In this document: positions 15,557 through 23,799 of the stretch, piece after piece | Layout: every line of letters starts with the position of its first letter | How positions within the stretch are numbered: the stretch's first letter is position 1 | Assembly (NCBI GenBank): GCA_036676175.1 | Contig: JAKFDL010000071.1 | Span: forward strand, 1 to 57,523 | DNA: 57,523 nucleotides | Direction of reading: 5' to 3' | Source of the DNA: Methylotenera_A sp036676175 | GTDB taxonomy: Bacteria > Pseudomonadota > Gammaproteobacteria > Burkholderiales > Methylophilaceae | The notes under the pieces: model-generated | The model's input: the letters and a program-made list of their open reading frames with translations, nothing else | The model's database searches: none | What the model was told of the DNA's origin: nothing | Made by a program: the position numbers and the translations under genes

Positions 15557-16567
15557 ATGAAGAAATCATTATTAACGATTGCCTTATTGGCAGCCACATT
15601 AAGCATTACGGCGCCAATCTCGGCATCTGCTAAAGATATCAATTTACTCAACGTATCGTATGACCCGACACGCGAGCTTTACCAAGATTTCAATGCTGCG
15701 TTCAGCAAATATTGGTTAGAAAAAACTGGCAATAAAGTCACGATTAAAGCTTCACATGGCGGCTCTGGCAAACAAGCCCGTGCCATTATTGATGGACTAG
15801 ACGCAGATGTGGCTACCCTAGCACTGGCTTATGACGTAGACCAACTTTACGAAAAAGGTAAATTGATTCCTAAAGATTGGCAAAAACGCTTGGCACATAA
15901 TAGCTCACCTTACACTTCAACCATTGTATTGCTGGTGCGCAAAGGTAACCCTAAAGGCATTAAGGATTGGGATGACTTAGTAAAGCCCGGTATTTCTGTG
16001 ATTACACCTAACCCTAAAACATCAGGCGGTGCACGTTGGAACTACCTAGCAGCTTGGGCGTTTGCACACAAAAAATACGGCGGTGATGAAGCTAAAACGA
16101 AAGAGTTCGTTAGTAAGTTGTTGAAAAACGTTCCAGTGCTTGATACTGGCGCGCGTGGTTCTACAACGACTTTTGTAGAACGTGGTATTGGCGATGTATT
16201 ACTGGCCTGGGAAAACGAAGCTTTCTTAGCGCAAAAAGAATTAGGCGTTGGTAAATTTGAAATCGTTATTCCTTCACTATCTATCTTGGCTGAACCACCG
16301 GTGACTGTGGTAGATAAATTTGCGAAAAAACACGGCACTGAAGCAGTTGCCAAAGCTTATTTAGAGTATTTATACACAGAAGAAGGCCAAGAAATTGCAG
16401 CCAAAAATTACTACCGCCCAACCTTGGCATCGGTAGCTAAGAAATATGAAAGCCAGTTTCCTAAAGTTAATTTGATCAAAATTGATGAAGAGTTTGGCGG
16501 ATGGCAAAAAGCACAAAAAACCCACTTCTCTGACGGCGGTACTTTTGATCAGGTTTATCAAAAATAG
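15557..16567 (+). CDS. sbp: Periplasmic sulfate-binding protein (first copy)
   Basis: Sbp captures sulfate in the periplasm for the CysTWA importer. The 336-residue product has a signal peptide ending near ASA. The family segments are LLNVSYDPTRELYQDFN, SHGGSGKQARA, TSGGARWNYLAAWA, LDTGARGSTTTF and GTFDQVYQ. It is close to the second copy at 17976, though in a separate transcription unit with the porin. Two binding proteins for one permease could differ in affinity or in substrate (sulfate versus thiosulfate); this is not decided by sequence. Confidence 0.93.
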   Translation: MKKSLLTIALLAATLSITAPISASAKDINLLNVSYDPTRELYQDFNAAFSKYWLEKTGNKVTIKASHGGSGKQARAIIDGLDADVATLALAYDVDQLYEKGKLIPKDWQKRLAHNSSPYTSTIVLLVRKGNPKGIKDWDDLVKPGISVITPNPKTSGGARWNYLAAWAFAHKKYGGDEAKTKEFVSKLLKNVPVLDTGARGSTTTFVERGIGDVLLAWENEAFLAQKELGVGKFEIVIPSLSILAEPPVTVVDKFAKKHGTEAVAKAYLEYLYTEEGQEIAAKNYYRPTLASVAKKYESQFPKVNLIKIDEEFGGWQKAQKTHFSDGGTFDQVYQK

Positions 16568-16658
16568 GTAACCAGATTTACTAGAAGTAATCATTAAAAC
16601 AAACTAGGCAAGGTTGGACAAAATCCTGCTCTGCCTGATTAAGCAGGAGACTCTCATC

Positions 16659-16976
16659 ATGAGTTCAGCTGACTATTCAAAATTAAAATCTTCGGCACTA
16701 ATTGTTGGTGGTGACCAAATCGATGGCATCAAACAAGTATTGACCAATCACGGTATTACCGAAATCAATCACTGGTCTGGCCGTAAAACAGGTGATAGCA
16801 ATAAGGTCATTCCGCATGATACGAAATTAATCGTGCTGATAACCAATTGGATTAGCCACTCGATTACCCATAAAGTAAAGAAGAGCGCGATTAAGTCTGG
16901 TATTAAAGTGATTTACACGCCGAATGGCTCCGCAGCATTGCGCAACCGATTGCAAAATATAGAGTCAAACAATTGA
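16659..16976 (+). CDS. DUF2325 domain protein
   Basis: The 105-residue protein is a single DUF2325 domain: SALIVGGDQIDGIKQVLTNH, then INHWSGRK, then KLIVLITNWISHSITHKVKK, ending with a Rossmann-like KVIYTPNGS segment. The family is common but uncharacterised. It sits about 90 bases after sbp and before the peroxiredoxin gene, so it belongs to the sulfate-island transcript. The start chosen (MSSADYS) follows GCAGGAG by about ten bases; an upstream ATG at 16614 has no such site. Confidence 0.82.
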   Translation: MSSADYSKLKSSALIVGGDQIDGIKQVLTNHGITEINHWSGRKTGDSNKVIPHDTKLIVLITNWISHSITHKVKKSAIKSGIKVIYTPNGSAALRNRLQNIESNN

Positions 16977-16986
16977 TTGGAGATTG

Positions 16987-17029
16987 ATTGCTGAATACTT
17001 TAAAAGTAAGCAGTAATCAGCAATTACTG
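16987..17029 (+). promoter_or_regulatory. Overlapping inverted repeats before the peroxiredoxin gene
   Basis: ATTGCTG (16987-16993) pairs with CAGCAAT (17018-17024) around the palindrome TACTTTAAAAGTA (16996-17008). CAGTAAT (17011-17017) pairs with ATTACTG (17023-17029). The two stems share bases and cannot form together. It may be an attenuator, an mRNA leader switch or a protein site. Confidence 0.45.
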
Positions 17030-17054
17030 GCTCTTTATCGATGGAGGAATAATG

Positions 17055-17741
17055 ATGAGTAACTTAAACGAAACGCAAGCAACAGAATTACCCCGTATCC
17101 CTAGAATCAACGAACCTGCGCCAGACTTTGAGGCAAACTCGACACAAGGTCTTATCAAGCTTTCAGATTACAAGGGCAAAAAATGGGTGGTGCTATTTGC
17201 CCACCCTGCGGATTTTACCCCGGTATGTACGACTGAATTTATCGGCTTTGCCAAATATGCAGGTGATTTTGCAAAACTGAATACCCAATTATTAGGGATT
17301 TCTGAAGACAGCAATTTCAGTCATTTGGCTTGGCTGGCCAATATCAAACAAAACTTTGGTGTCAGCATCCCCTTCCCGGTCATTGATGACCGTGCTGGCC
17401 ATGTAGCAGCCAAATTTGGCTTGATTCATCCTGGTGAATCACAAACTGCCACAGTACGTGCAGTATTCATTATCGATGACCAGGGTTTGATTCGTGCTTT
17501 TGTGTACTACCCATTGACGACTGGACGCTCAGTTGAAGAAATCTTGCGTGTTGTAGAAGCCTTACAGGTAGCTGATAAATATAAGGTAGCGACGCCAGAA
17601 GGCTGGCAAAAAGGCGACAAAGTGATTGTGCCAGCGCCTGCAACACAGAAAGACGCCGAGTCGCGCGCAGCAGAAGGCTATGAAACAGTGGATTGGTACT
17701 TCAGCAAGAAAGCTTTACCCAATGAAACGACAGCCCACTGA
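17055..17741 (+). CDS. 1-Cys peroxiredoxin (Prx6 type)
   Basis: The 228-residue enzyme reduces peroxides. It has an AhpC/TSA thioredoxin-fold domain with the active-site segment ADFTPVCTTEF, a conserved Arg further on (TVRAVFIIDD), and the longer C-terminal 1-cysPrx_C domain (VEALQVADKYKVATPEGWQ). The peroxidatic Cys is the only cysteine in the protein, consistent with a 1-Cys mechanism. I use the second of two adjacent ATGs, seven bases after GGAGG. It ends the first sulfate-island transcript, before a strong terminator. A role in protection during sulfur assimilation is an inference. Confidence 0.9.
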   Translation: MSNLNETQATELPRIPRINEPAPDFEANSTQGLIKLSDYKGKKWVVLFAHPADFTPVCTTEFIGFAKYAGDFAKLNTQLLGISEDSNFSHLAWLANIKQNFGVSIPFPVIDDRAGHVAAKFGLIHPGESQTATVRAVFIIDDQGLIRAFVYYPLTTGRSVEEILRVVEALQVADKYKVATPEGWQKGDKVIVPAPATQKDAESRAAEGYETVDWYFSKKALPNETTAH

Positions 17742-17764
17742 GTAGACAATCTACCTCCCTCATT

Positions 17765-17799
17765 CCGGCTAACCTCTAAAAGGTAGCCGGATTTTTTTT
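17765..17799 (+). terminator. Terminator after the peroxiredoxin gene
   Basis: The stem CCGGCTAACCT / AGGTAGCCGG has one bulged A and is followed by ATTTTTTTT. It separates the two halves of the sulfate island. Confidence 0.92.
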
Positions 17800-17882
17800 A
17801 ACTGAATTTTACAGATTATTGATTCTTCAATTTGGCAAACGTCAAATCCCAATCCATAACCAAGACTCATTTTCATATAACA

Positions 17883-17899
17883 ATATATTATAAATATAT
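17883..17899. promoter_or_regulatory. AT-rich palindrome upstream of the second sbp
   Basis: ATATATT-ATA-AATATAT is a perfect 7-base inverted repeat about 80 bases ahead of the start codon. The run TATAAATATATCA here nearly repeats TATAAAGTATATCA in the site upstream of the YezD-type gene, which suggests a shared regulator. Simple AT-richness is an alternative. Confidence 0.35.
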
Positions 17900-17975
17900 C
17901 ATTTATTATTCTTTTACATTATTTGAGTCATTGCGTAAAGTGCGTGTATTCAAATTTAACTTAGCAAAGACCACC

Positions 17976-19007
17976 ATGTTCAAAAAAATAGAATTCGATA
18001 AAAATAAGTTCAAAAAAAATGTTTTATTCAGTGCATTGATTTCTGCAACGGTGCTCTTTTCCAGCAAAGCGTTGGCAGATAGCGCTTTGCTTAACGTTTC
18101 ATACGATGTTACGCGCGAATTCTATAAAGACTTAAATCCTGCATTCATTGAATACTGGAAACAGAAAACGGGTGAAACTGTCACGATTAATCAATCGCAT
18201 GGCGGTTCCAGCAAACAGGCACGTTCGGTTGCTGATGGTCTTGAAGCCGATATTATCAGCATGAACCAAGCGCCCGATATTGATGTTTTGCATGATCGAG
18301 CCAAGTTAATCCCAAAAGATTGGCAAAAACGCTTGCCCAATGCCAGTTCGCCGACTTCATCCACTATCGTATTCTTAGTACGTCAAGGCAACCCGAAGCA
18401 GATTAAAGACTGGAACGATTTAGTAAAACCTGGTACTGCCGTCGTCATTCCAAATCCTAAAACTTCAGGTAATGGTAAATATAGCTATTTAGCAGCTTGG
18501 GGCTATGCCCTCAAAAATGGCGGTGATCAGGCACAAGCTAAAGATTTTGTGGCCAAGCTATTTAAAAATGTACCTGTACTCGATACCGGTGGCCGCGGCG
18601 CTACTACCACTTTTGCACAGCGCGAGATTGGCGACGTGCTACTCACCTTTGAAAATGAGGTGCATTTAATTAACAAAGAATTGGGTGACAAATTTGATGT
18701 GATCTACCCAAGCTCCAGCATTTTGGCGGAAAACCCAATCGCAGTGGTCGATAAATACGTGGATAAGCACAAAACCCGTGCACTTGCCCAGGCTTATGCG
18801 AATTTTCACTATTCTGAAACTGGGCAAGAAATTGCCGCCAAGCATTACATCAGGCCAAGTTTGGCAACTGTGGCGGCAAAACATAAAGCATACTTTAAGA
18901 AAATTGAATTATTTAGTGTAGATGAGGTGTTTGGTGGTTGGACAAAAGCGCAGAAAACGCACTTTGCGGATGGTGGAACTTTTGATTCGATTTACGCCAA
19001 GTATTGA
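17976..19007 (+). CDS. sbp: Periplasmic sulfate-binding protein (second copy)
   Basis: The 343-residue product has a signal peptide ending near KALA. It shows the same family pattern as the first copy: LLNVSYDVTREFYKDLN, SHGGSSKQARSVADGLEAD, LDTGGRGATTTF and GTFDSIY. It heads the operon sbp-EAL-cysT-cysW-cysA and is therefore the likely main partner of that permease. I start at MFKKIEF; a reading 144 bases longer runs into promoter-like AT-rich DNA and adds residues unlike the family. Confidence 0.92.
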   Translation: MFKKIEFDKNKFKKNVLFSALISATVLFSSKALADSALLNVSYDVTREFYKDLNPAFIEYWKQKTGETVTINQSHGGSSKQARSVADGLEADIISMNQAPDIDVLHDRAKLIPKDWQKRLPNASSPTSSTIVFLVRQGNPKQIKDWNDLVKPGTAVVIPNPKTSGNGKYSYLAAWGYALKNGGDQAQAKDFVAKLFKNVPVLDTGGRGATTTFAQREIGDVLLTFENEVHLINKELGDKFDVIYPSSSILAENPIAVVDKYVDKHKTRALAQAYANFHYSETGQEIAAKHYIRPSLATVAAKHKAYFKKIELFSVDEVFGGWTKAQKTHFADGGTFDSIYAKY

Positions 19008-19052
19008 CACGACGACGAATCATTAACAATAAATAAGTTATAAGGATAAAAA

Positions 19053-19943
19053 ATGGCAGACTCTAAAAATCAAACCTTGAAAATTGCTGATACACATATC
19101 GAGCGGCTTAGGTTACAACTAAAAGAATCATTATTTTTAGATTTAGATGAATATGGCTTAGCTGAACAATCTACCGGTGAATTTAACAGCACCTTTTTGG
19201 GAATGCAGTTAAACAGTGCATTTCAGCCGATTTATGACAGCGGCGCAGGCGATTTGTTTGGTCATGAGGCGTTATTAAGACCCTCTCTGGGCGGAGAGTT
19301 GGCGAGCACGTCAGAATTTGCCTATAGCTATGCCGAAGAATCTGGCAAGTTAGTACAGTTTGACCGCGTCAGTCGCGCCTTGCATGTGTTGAATTTTAAA
19401 CAGATTTATGCAGAAAATGGCTTATTGTTTTTAGCCGTGCATCCTAATCTTTTGATTTCTGTAAGCGCACACGGCAAAGTGTTTGAACGTATTTTACACG
19501 CCAATTCAGTACCAACCGAGCGCATTGTGATCCAGATCGATGAAGGTCTGGTGACGCAAGATAAACAACTCATTGAAGCGGTTAATAATTACCGTGATCG
19601 CGGTTATCGCATCGCAATTAGCCATTTTGGCAATGCCCATTCACACATCGATCGTTTATGGAAATTGGCACCAGATTTTGTCAAGCTGGATGCAAGCTTG
19701 ATTCAGCAAGCAGAAACCAATGATCATCTGTACAAAATACTACCAAGCCTGATTGACGGTATCAAAGCACTTGATGCGCGCGCGGTGATTGCGGGAGTTG
19801 AAACCCAATCACAGTTGAATATTGCTGTTGAAAGTGGCGCCAAATTACTGCAAGGCAATTTTCTTGGTAAAGCAGTAGCCGCGAAAGAATTACAAAATAC
19901 GGATTTATTTAAAACTTCTGCTAACAAGCTTGAAGCGGCTTAA
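19053..19943 (+). CDS. Degenerate EAL-domain protein in the sulfate operon
   Basis: The 296-residue product is one EAL domain (about 50-285) after a short helical N-terminus, with no signal peptide, membrane segment or GGDEF domain. EAL itself is kept (GHEALLRP, Glu72), as are Lys211 and the late QG (Gln267). Other expected metal-ligand or catalytic positions are changed. The Asn site is His130, the Glu of the ExTE segment is Gln161, the DD pair is Ser190-His191, and the Glu of the EGVE motif is Ala247. It is probably not an active c-di-GMP phosphodiesterase. It lies between sbp and cysT in a tight operon, so a regulatory or sensory role in sulfate uptake is suggested. Confidence 0.85.
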   Translation: MADSKNQTLKIADTHIERLRLQLKESLFLDLDEYGLAEQSTGEFNSTFLGMQLNSAFQPIYDSGAGDLFGHEALLRPSLGGELASTSEFAYSYAEESGKLVQFDRVSRALHVLNFKQIYAENGLLFLAVHPNLLISVSAHGKVFERILHANSVPTERIVIQIDEGLVTQDKQLIEAVNNYRDRGYRIAISHFGNAHSHIDRLWKLAPDFVKLDASLIQQAETNDHLYKILPSLIDGIKALDARAVIAGVETQSQLNIAVESGAKLLQGNFLGKAVAAKELQNTDLFKTSANKLEAA

Positions 19944-19968
19944 ACTTAATTGTTGGATTGATTTTTAT

Positions 19969-20799
19969 ATGGCAAAACAAAAAAACGTACTTCCCGGCTT
20001 TAATTTATCGCTTGGATTTACCATCTTTTACTTAAGCTTGATTGTGCTTATTCCGCTAGCAGCGGCATTTATTAAAACGACCGAATTAAGCTTTAGTGAA
20101 TTTTGGTCGGTAGTTACGACGCCCCGCGTAGTCGCTTCATATCAATTAACATTCGGCGCCTCATTGATTGGCGCCTTAATTAATGCGGTATTTGGCTTAT
20201 TAACGGCATGGGTGTTAGTGCGTTACACTTTTCCAGGCAAAAAAATTATTGATGCACTGGTGGATTTGCCATTTGCCTTGCCAACTGCGGTGGCGGGTAT
20301 TGCTTTAACCGCTGTGTATGCAGGCAATGGCTGGATTGGCCAATGGTTAGAACCCCTTGGTATTAAGGTCGCATTTACGCCCATCGGTGTGATTGTCGCG
20401 CTTACCTTTATTGGTTTGCCATTTGTCGTGCGTACTGTGCAACCCGTGTTAGAAGATTTGGAGGCTGAAACAGAAGAAGCGGCAGCCAGTTTGGGTGCTA
20501 ATCGTTGGCAGACCTTCTCAAAAATCATCTTCCCCGCAATTTGGCCAGCATTACTCACTGGGTTTGCCCTAGCCTTTGCAAGGGCAATCGGTGAATACGG
20601 TTCGGTCATCTTTATTGCAGGTAACGTCCCTTTTGTCTCAGAAATCACGCCACTGATTATTATCACCAAACTGGAACAATATGAATACGCAAGCGCTACA
20701 GCCGTTGCTGTAGTGATGCTGGTTATTTCATTTTTACTGCTATTTGCGATTAACGGTTTGCAATGGTGGGTTAATCGACGCGCAACTGCGAACAATTAA
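19969..20799 (+). CDS. cysT: Sulfate ABC transporter permease CysT
   Basis: CysT (CysU) is one of two inner-membrane permeases of the sulfate/thiosulfate importer. The 276-residue product has about six membrane segments. It carries LPFALPTAVAGIALTAVY, the coupling-helix region EEAAASLGANRWQTFSKIIFP, and RAIGEYGSVIFIAGN. The start chosen (MAKQKNVLPG) follows the EAL gene by about 25 bases; a longer reading would overlap that gene by 14 bases and add residues not seen in the family. cysW follows. Confidence 0.94.
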   Translation: MAKQKNVLPGFNLSLGFTIFYLSLIVLIPLAAAFIKTTELSFSEFWSVVTTPRVVASYQLTFGASLIGALINAVFGLLTAWVLVRYTFPGKKIIDALVDLPFALPTAVAGIALTAVYAGNGWIGQWLEPLGIKVAFTPIGVIVALTFIGLPFVVRTVQPVLEDLEAETEEAAASLGANRWQTFSKIIFPAIWPALLTGFALAFARAIGEYGSVIFIAGNVPFVSEITPLIIITKLEQYEYASATAVAVVMLVISFLLLFAINGLQWWVNRRATANN

Positions 20800-20835
20800 G
20801 CGCTCATTATATTAAGAATAGATTAGGAACAATTT

Positions 20836-21756
20836 ATGTCCATTTCCACACCTCTGCTGACGACACAGACCTCGCCAGTTCAATCACAGTACAGCAATTA
20901 TCAAAATAAAGTTGCTCGCAGCAGGGCCACATCTGAGCCAGTATGGGTGCGTTGGACGCTCATTGGCATTGTATTAACTTTTTTAACCTTGTTTTTAATC
21001 GTGCCATTAGCGGCGGTTTTTACAGAAGCCTTACGCAAAGGGTTTGATACTTATATCACTGCATTGGTTGATCCTGATGCACTGTCGTCCATCAAGCTCA
21101 CATTAATCGCAGCTGCCATTGCTGTACCGCTTAACTTGGTATTTGGGGTTGCGGCAGCTTGGGCAATCGCAAAATTTGAGTTTCGTGGCAAAAGCATACT
21201 CATCACCTTAATTGACTTGCCTTTTGCGGTTTCACCTGTGATTGCGGGTTTAATCTATGTGCTGATTTTCGGCTTGCAAGGCTGGGTGGGTCCCACTTTG
21301 ATGGACTATGACGTTAAAGTGATTTTTGCGATTCCGGGTATTGTTTTGGCGACCATTTTTGTGACGTTTCCGTTTGTTGCGCGCGAGCTCATCCCATTGA
21401 TGCAAGCGCAAGGTAAAGAGGAAGAAGAAGCAGGTTTGGTGCTGGGCGCTTCTGGCTGGCAGATTCTATGGCGCATCACTCTACCCAATGTTAAATGGGG
21501 CTTGTTATATGGGGTTATTTTAACCAACGCACGCGCCATGGGCGAGTTTGGCGCAGTGTCTGTTGTTTCCGGACATATTCGCGGCCTAACCAATACCTTG
21601 CCGCTTCACGTCGAGATTTTATACAACGAGTACAACTATGCAGCCGCGTTTGCAGTTGCTTCTTTACTGGCGATATTGGCACTGGTAACACTGGTGCTGA
21701 AGAGCTTTGTAGAGTGGAAAGTAGCGCACGATGCAGAAATTGATGAAAAATCTTAA
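20836..21756 (+). CDS. cysW: Sulfate ABC transporter permease CysW
   Basis: CysW is the second permease of the importer. The 306-residue product has a slightly longer hydrophilic N-terminus (about 35 residues) than usual. Six membrane segments follow, with DLPFAVSPVIAGLIYVLIFG, the EAA loop EEEEAGLVLGASGWQILWRI, and ARAMGEFGAVSVVSGHIRG. It sits between cysT and cysA with short spacers, consistent with one transcript. Confidence 0.94.
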   Translation: MSISTPLLTTQTSPVQSQYSNYQNKVARSRATSEPVWVRWTLIGIVLTFLTLFLIVPLAAVFTEALRKGFDTYITALVDPDALSSIKLTLIAAAIAVPLNLVFGVAAAWAIAKFEFRGKSILITLIDLPFAVSPVIAGLIYVLIFGLQGWVGPTLMDYDVKVIFAIPGIVLATIFVTFPFVARELIPLMQAQGKEEEEAGLVLGASGWQILWRITLPNVKWGLLYGVILTNARAMGEFGAVSVVSGHIRGLTNTLPLHVEILYNEYNYAAAFAVASLLAILALVTLVLKSFVEWKVAHDAEIDEKS

Positions 21757-21801
21757 TAGAAAAATTGTTAATAAAATAAATTATTGAACTGGAATTGAAA
21801 T

Positions 21802-22866
21802 ATGAGTATTGAAATCAAAAACATTCGAAAAAACTTTGGCAGCTTCAGCGCGCTCAATGATGTGAGTCTTGAAGTGCCAAGCGGTGAATTGGTTGCCTTA
21901 TTGGGGCCATCTGGTTGCGGCAAAACCACATTGCTACGCATTATTGCCGGGCTGGAAACACCCGATTCTGGCAGTATTCACTTCCATGGAGCAGACGCCA
22001 CCGCACGCCAAGTGCGTGAGCGCGAAGTGGGATTTGTGTTCCAGCATTACGCGCTGTTTCGCCATATGACGGTATTTGAAAACGTGGCTTTTGGATTACG
22101 GGTGCGTCCAAAAGAAACTAGGCCTTCTGATGCCGAAATCAAAAGACGCGTGCATGAGTTATTGGAGCTTGTGCAATTGGATTGGCTGGCTGACCGTTAT
22201 CCACCGCAATTATCGGGCGGTCAACGTCAGCGTATTGCTTTGGCACGCGCACTGGCGGTAGAGCCAAAAGTATTACTGCTAGATGAGCCGTTTGGTGCAT
22301 TGGATGCAAAAGTGCGCAAAGAATTGCGTCGTTGGTTACGCCGTTTGCACGATGAATTACACATCACCAGTATATTTGTCACGCATGACCAGGAAGAAGC
22401 GCTAGAAGTATCAGACCGCGTGGTTGTCATCAATAAAGGTCAAATTGAGCAAATTGGTTCACCGCAGGAAGTTTATGATCATCCAGTGTCGCCCTTTGTT
22501 TATCAATTCTTAGGCAATGTTAACCAGTTTCATAGCCAGATTCATGAAGGCGAAGCCAATATTGGTGGCGTAGGCTTAAAGATTGATGCGCATCACGATA
22601 CTAAACATAGCCCGGGTTTAGCTTACGTGCGTCCACACGATATCGAAATACAGAAAGAACTGAATGGCACCAAGCCAGCTTTTGAAGCTGTAGTGAGTTA
22701 TATTCACGCGATCGGGCCATTGGTTAGGTTGGAACTGCAACGCGACGACCAATCTGACATCATTGAATCTGAACTTACAAGAGAGCGCTTTTTACAATTA
22801 GATTTGGCCGTTGGCAATAAAGTATACATTTACCCGCGTAACGTTCGCGTGTTTTTGCAGAACTAA
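21802..22866 (+). CDS. cysA: Sulfate/thiosulfate import ATP-binding protein CysA
   Basis: CysA is the ATPase of the sulfate importer. The 354-residue product has Walker A GPSGCGKTT, the Q-loop VFQHYALFRHMTVFENV, signature LSGGQRQRIALARAL, Walker B VLLLDEPFGALD and the switch His (VTHDQEEAL). A C-terminal TOBE-like domain (about 240-354) includes YVRPHDIEI. The length is typical. It is the last gene of the operon; no clear terminator follows in the long intergenic stretch. Confidence 0.96.
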   Translation: MSIEIKNIRKNFGSFSALNDVSLEVPSGELVALLGPSGCGKTTLLRIIAGLETPDSGSIHFHGADATARQVREREVGFVFQHYALFRHMTVFENVAFGLRVRPKETRPSDAEIKRRVHELLELVQLDWLADRYPPQLSGGQRQRIALARALAVEPKVLLLDEPFGALDAKVRKELRRWLRRLHDELHITSIFVTHDQEEALEVSDRVVVINKGQIEQIGSPQEVYDHPVSPFVYQFLGNVNQFHSQIHEGEANIGGVGLKIDAHHDTKHSPGLAYVRPHDIEIQKELNGTKPAFEAVVSYIHAIGPLVRLELQRDDQSDIIESELTRERFLQLDLAVGNKVYIYPRNVRVFLQN

Positions 22867-23439
22867 TTTCCATGTATAACTGTATTTTTTCATTGTAGGA
22901 GAGTGCTTACCAAGTTTTCAGAGCTTGCCTAATATTTACCAATCTTTCTAAAAGATAGAATCTCTCATATATAAATTGAAAATCAATTCATTTTATATTT
23001 ATCTTTAATGTGTATGGTTTGGAGAATATTAAAGCATGCGTGAAAATTTATTTGCAGCATCTGTTATCTTGGTTACTGGGGTTGTGGGAATAACTTTAGG
23101 CTTAACATTAGGTATGGTTTTTTAGCATTAAAATTGGCGAGTATTACATTTCTACTATTTCAAACTCGCATCTGAACATTTCGCTTCTCCTCGTTAGCTT
23201 ATAATCCCATATTCTGCCTCATACTCTGCCAGTGTTTAATGGGCACAATCTAGATTACCTCTAATCTACTATTCTTAAAAATAGTGAAGCGTTGGAAGAC
23301 CTCCTATCTCTTTTTTTCTGTGTGTCGTACACAGCAGCTTTCAGTCCGTTCAATCATTCTCAGAGTAACTAACTAACGTATTTATGCCTTCACATCTGTT
23401 GTTTCGTGTGTACAATATATGCACTGTTTAGGATTTATT
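22867..23439. other. Intergenic region between cysA and the rhodanese gene
   Basis: This 570-base AT-rich stretch holds one candidate small gene (23036-23125) and several weak inverted repeats, such as CTGTGT-N5-ACACAG near 23317-23333. I see no RNA gene, remnant coding region or strong terminator in the remainder. Confidence 0.5.
23036..23125 (+). CDS. Candidate 29-residue single-span membrane protein
   Basis: A short reading frame encodes a protein starting MRENLFAASVILVTGVV and ending LGMVF. It is one hydrophobic span after a charged N-terminus, in the style of small accessory membrane proteins. GGAG lies 11 bases before the ATG, and ATG, length and hydrophobic pattern are all plausible. 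No family is recognised. It follows cysA by about 170 bases on the same strand. It could be a chance frame; homologues in relatives would decide. Confidence 0.45.
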   Translation: MRENLFAASVILVTGVVGITLGLTLGMVF

Positions 23440-23763
23440 ATGAAAAGCTATTCTGAAATTGAGGCAACCGATTTATTGGAGCACCTTTGCAAGCCAAAAG
23501 TGCTATTAGTGGATGTACGTAACGATGACGAAGTAGCACGCGGGATTATTAAAGGCGCCATACATATACAACTGTCAATGTTACCTTTGCAATACGACAA
23601 ACTTTTAGACGCAAACTCTGTAGTATTTTATTGCCACAGTGGTGTACGCTCTGCGCATGCGGCAGATTTTGCTGTAAGTAAGGGTGTGAGTGATGTATTT
23701 AACCTGGTTGGGGGTGTTGTGGCTTGGGCCAAAGCTGGCTATACATTAAGCCCTAAAAAGTAA
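23440..23763 (+). CDS. Rhodanese-domain sulfurtransferase
   Basis: The 107-residue single-domain rhodanese has LLVDVRNDDEVARGIIKGA and the active-site loop YCHSGVRSA, with the catalytic Cys in a CxxGxR pattern. Such proteins carry sulfane sulfur as a persulfide. It opens a three-gene set with a TusA-like and a DsrE2-like protein, an arrangement known from sulfur-oxidising bacteria as a cytoplasmic sulfur relay. I start at MKSYSEI; the longer reading adds seven residues with no ribosome-binding site. Confidence 0.9.
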   Translation: MKSYSEIEATDLLEHLCKPKVLLVDVRNDDEVARGIIKGAIHIQLSMLPLQYDKLLDANSVVFYCHSGVRSAHAADFAVSKGVSDVFNLVGGVVAWAKAGYTLSPKK

Positions 23764-23799
23764 ATTTGGTAGATTGGAAAACTAACGGACTGGAAAACA

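Noticed and set aside
23310..23335. CTGTGT-N5-ACACAG inverted repeat as a terminator for cysA
   Set aside because: The stem is only six pairs, lies about 450 bases past cysA and has its T-run before the stem, not after it.
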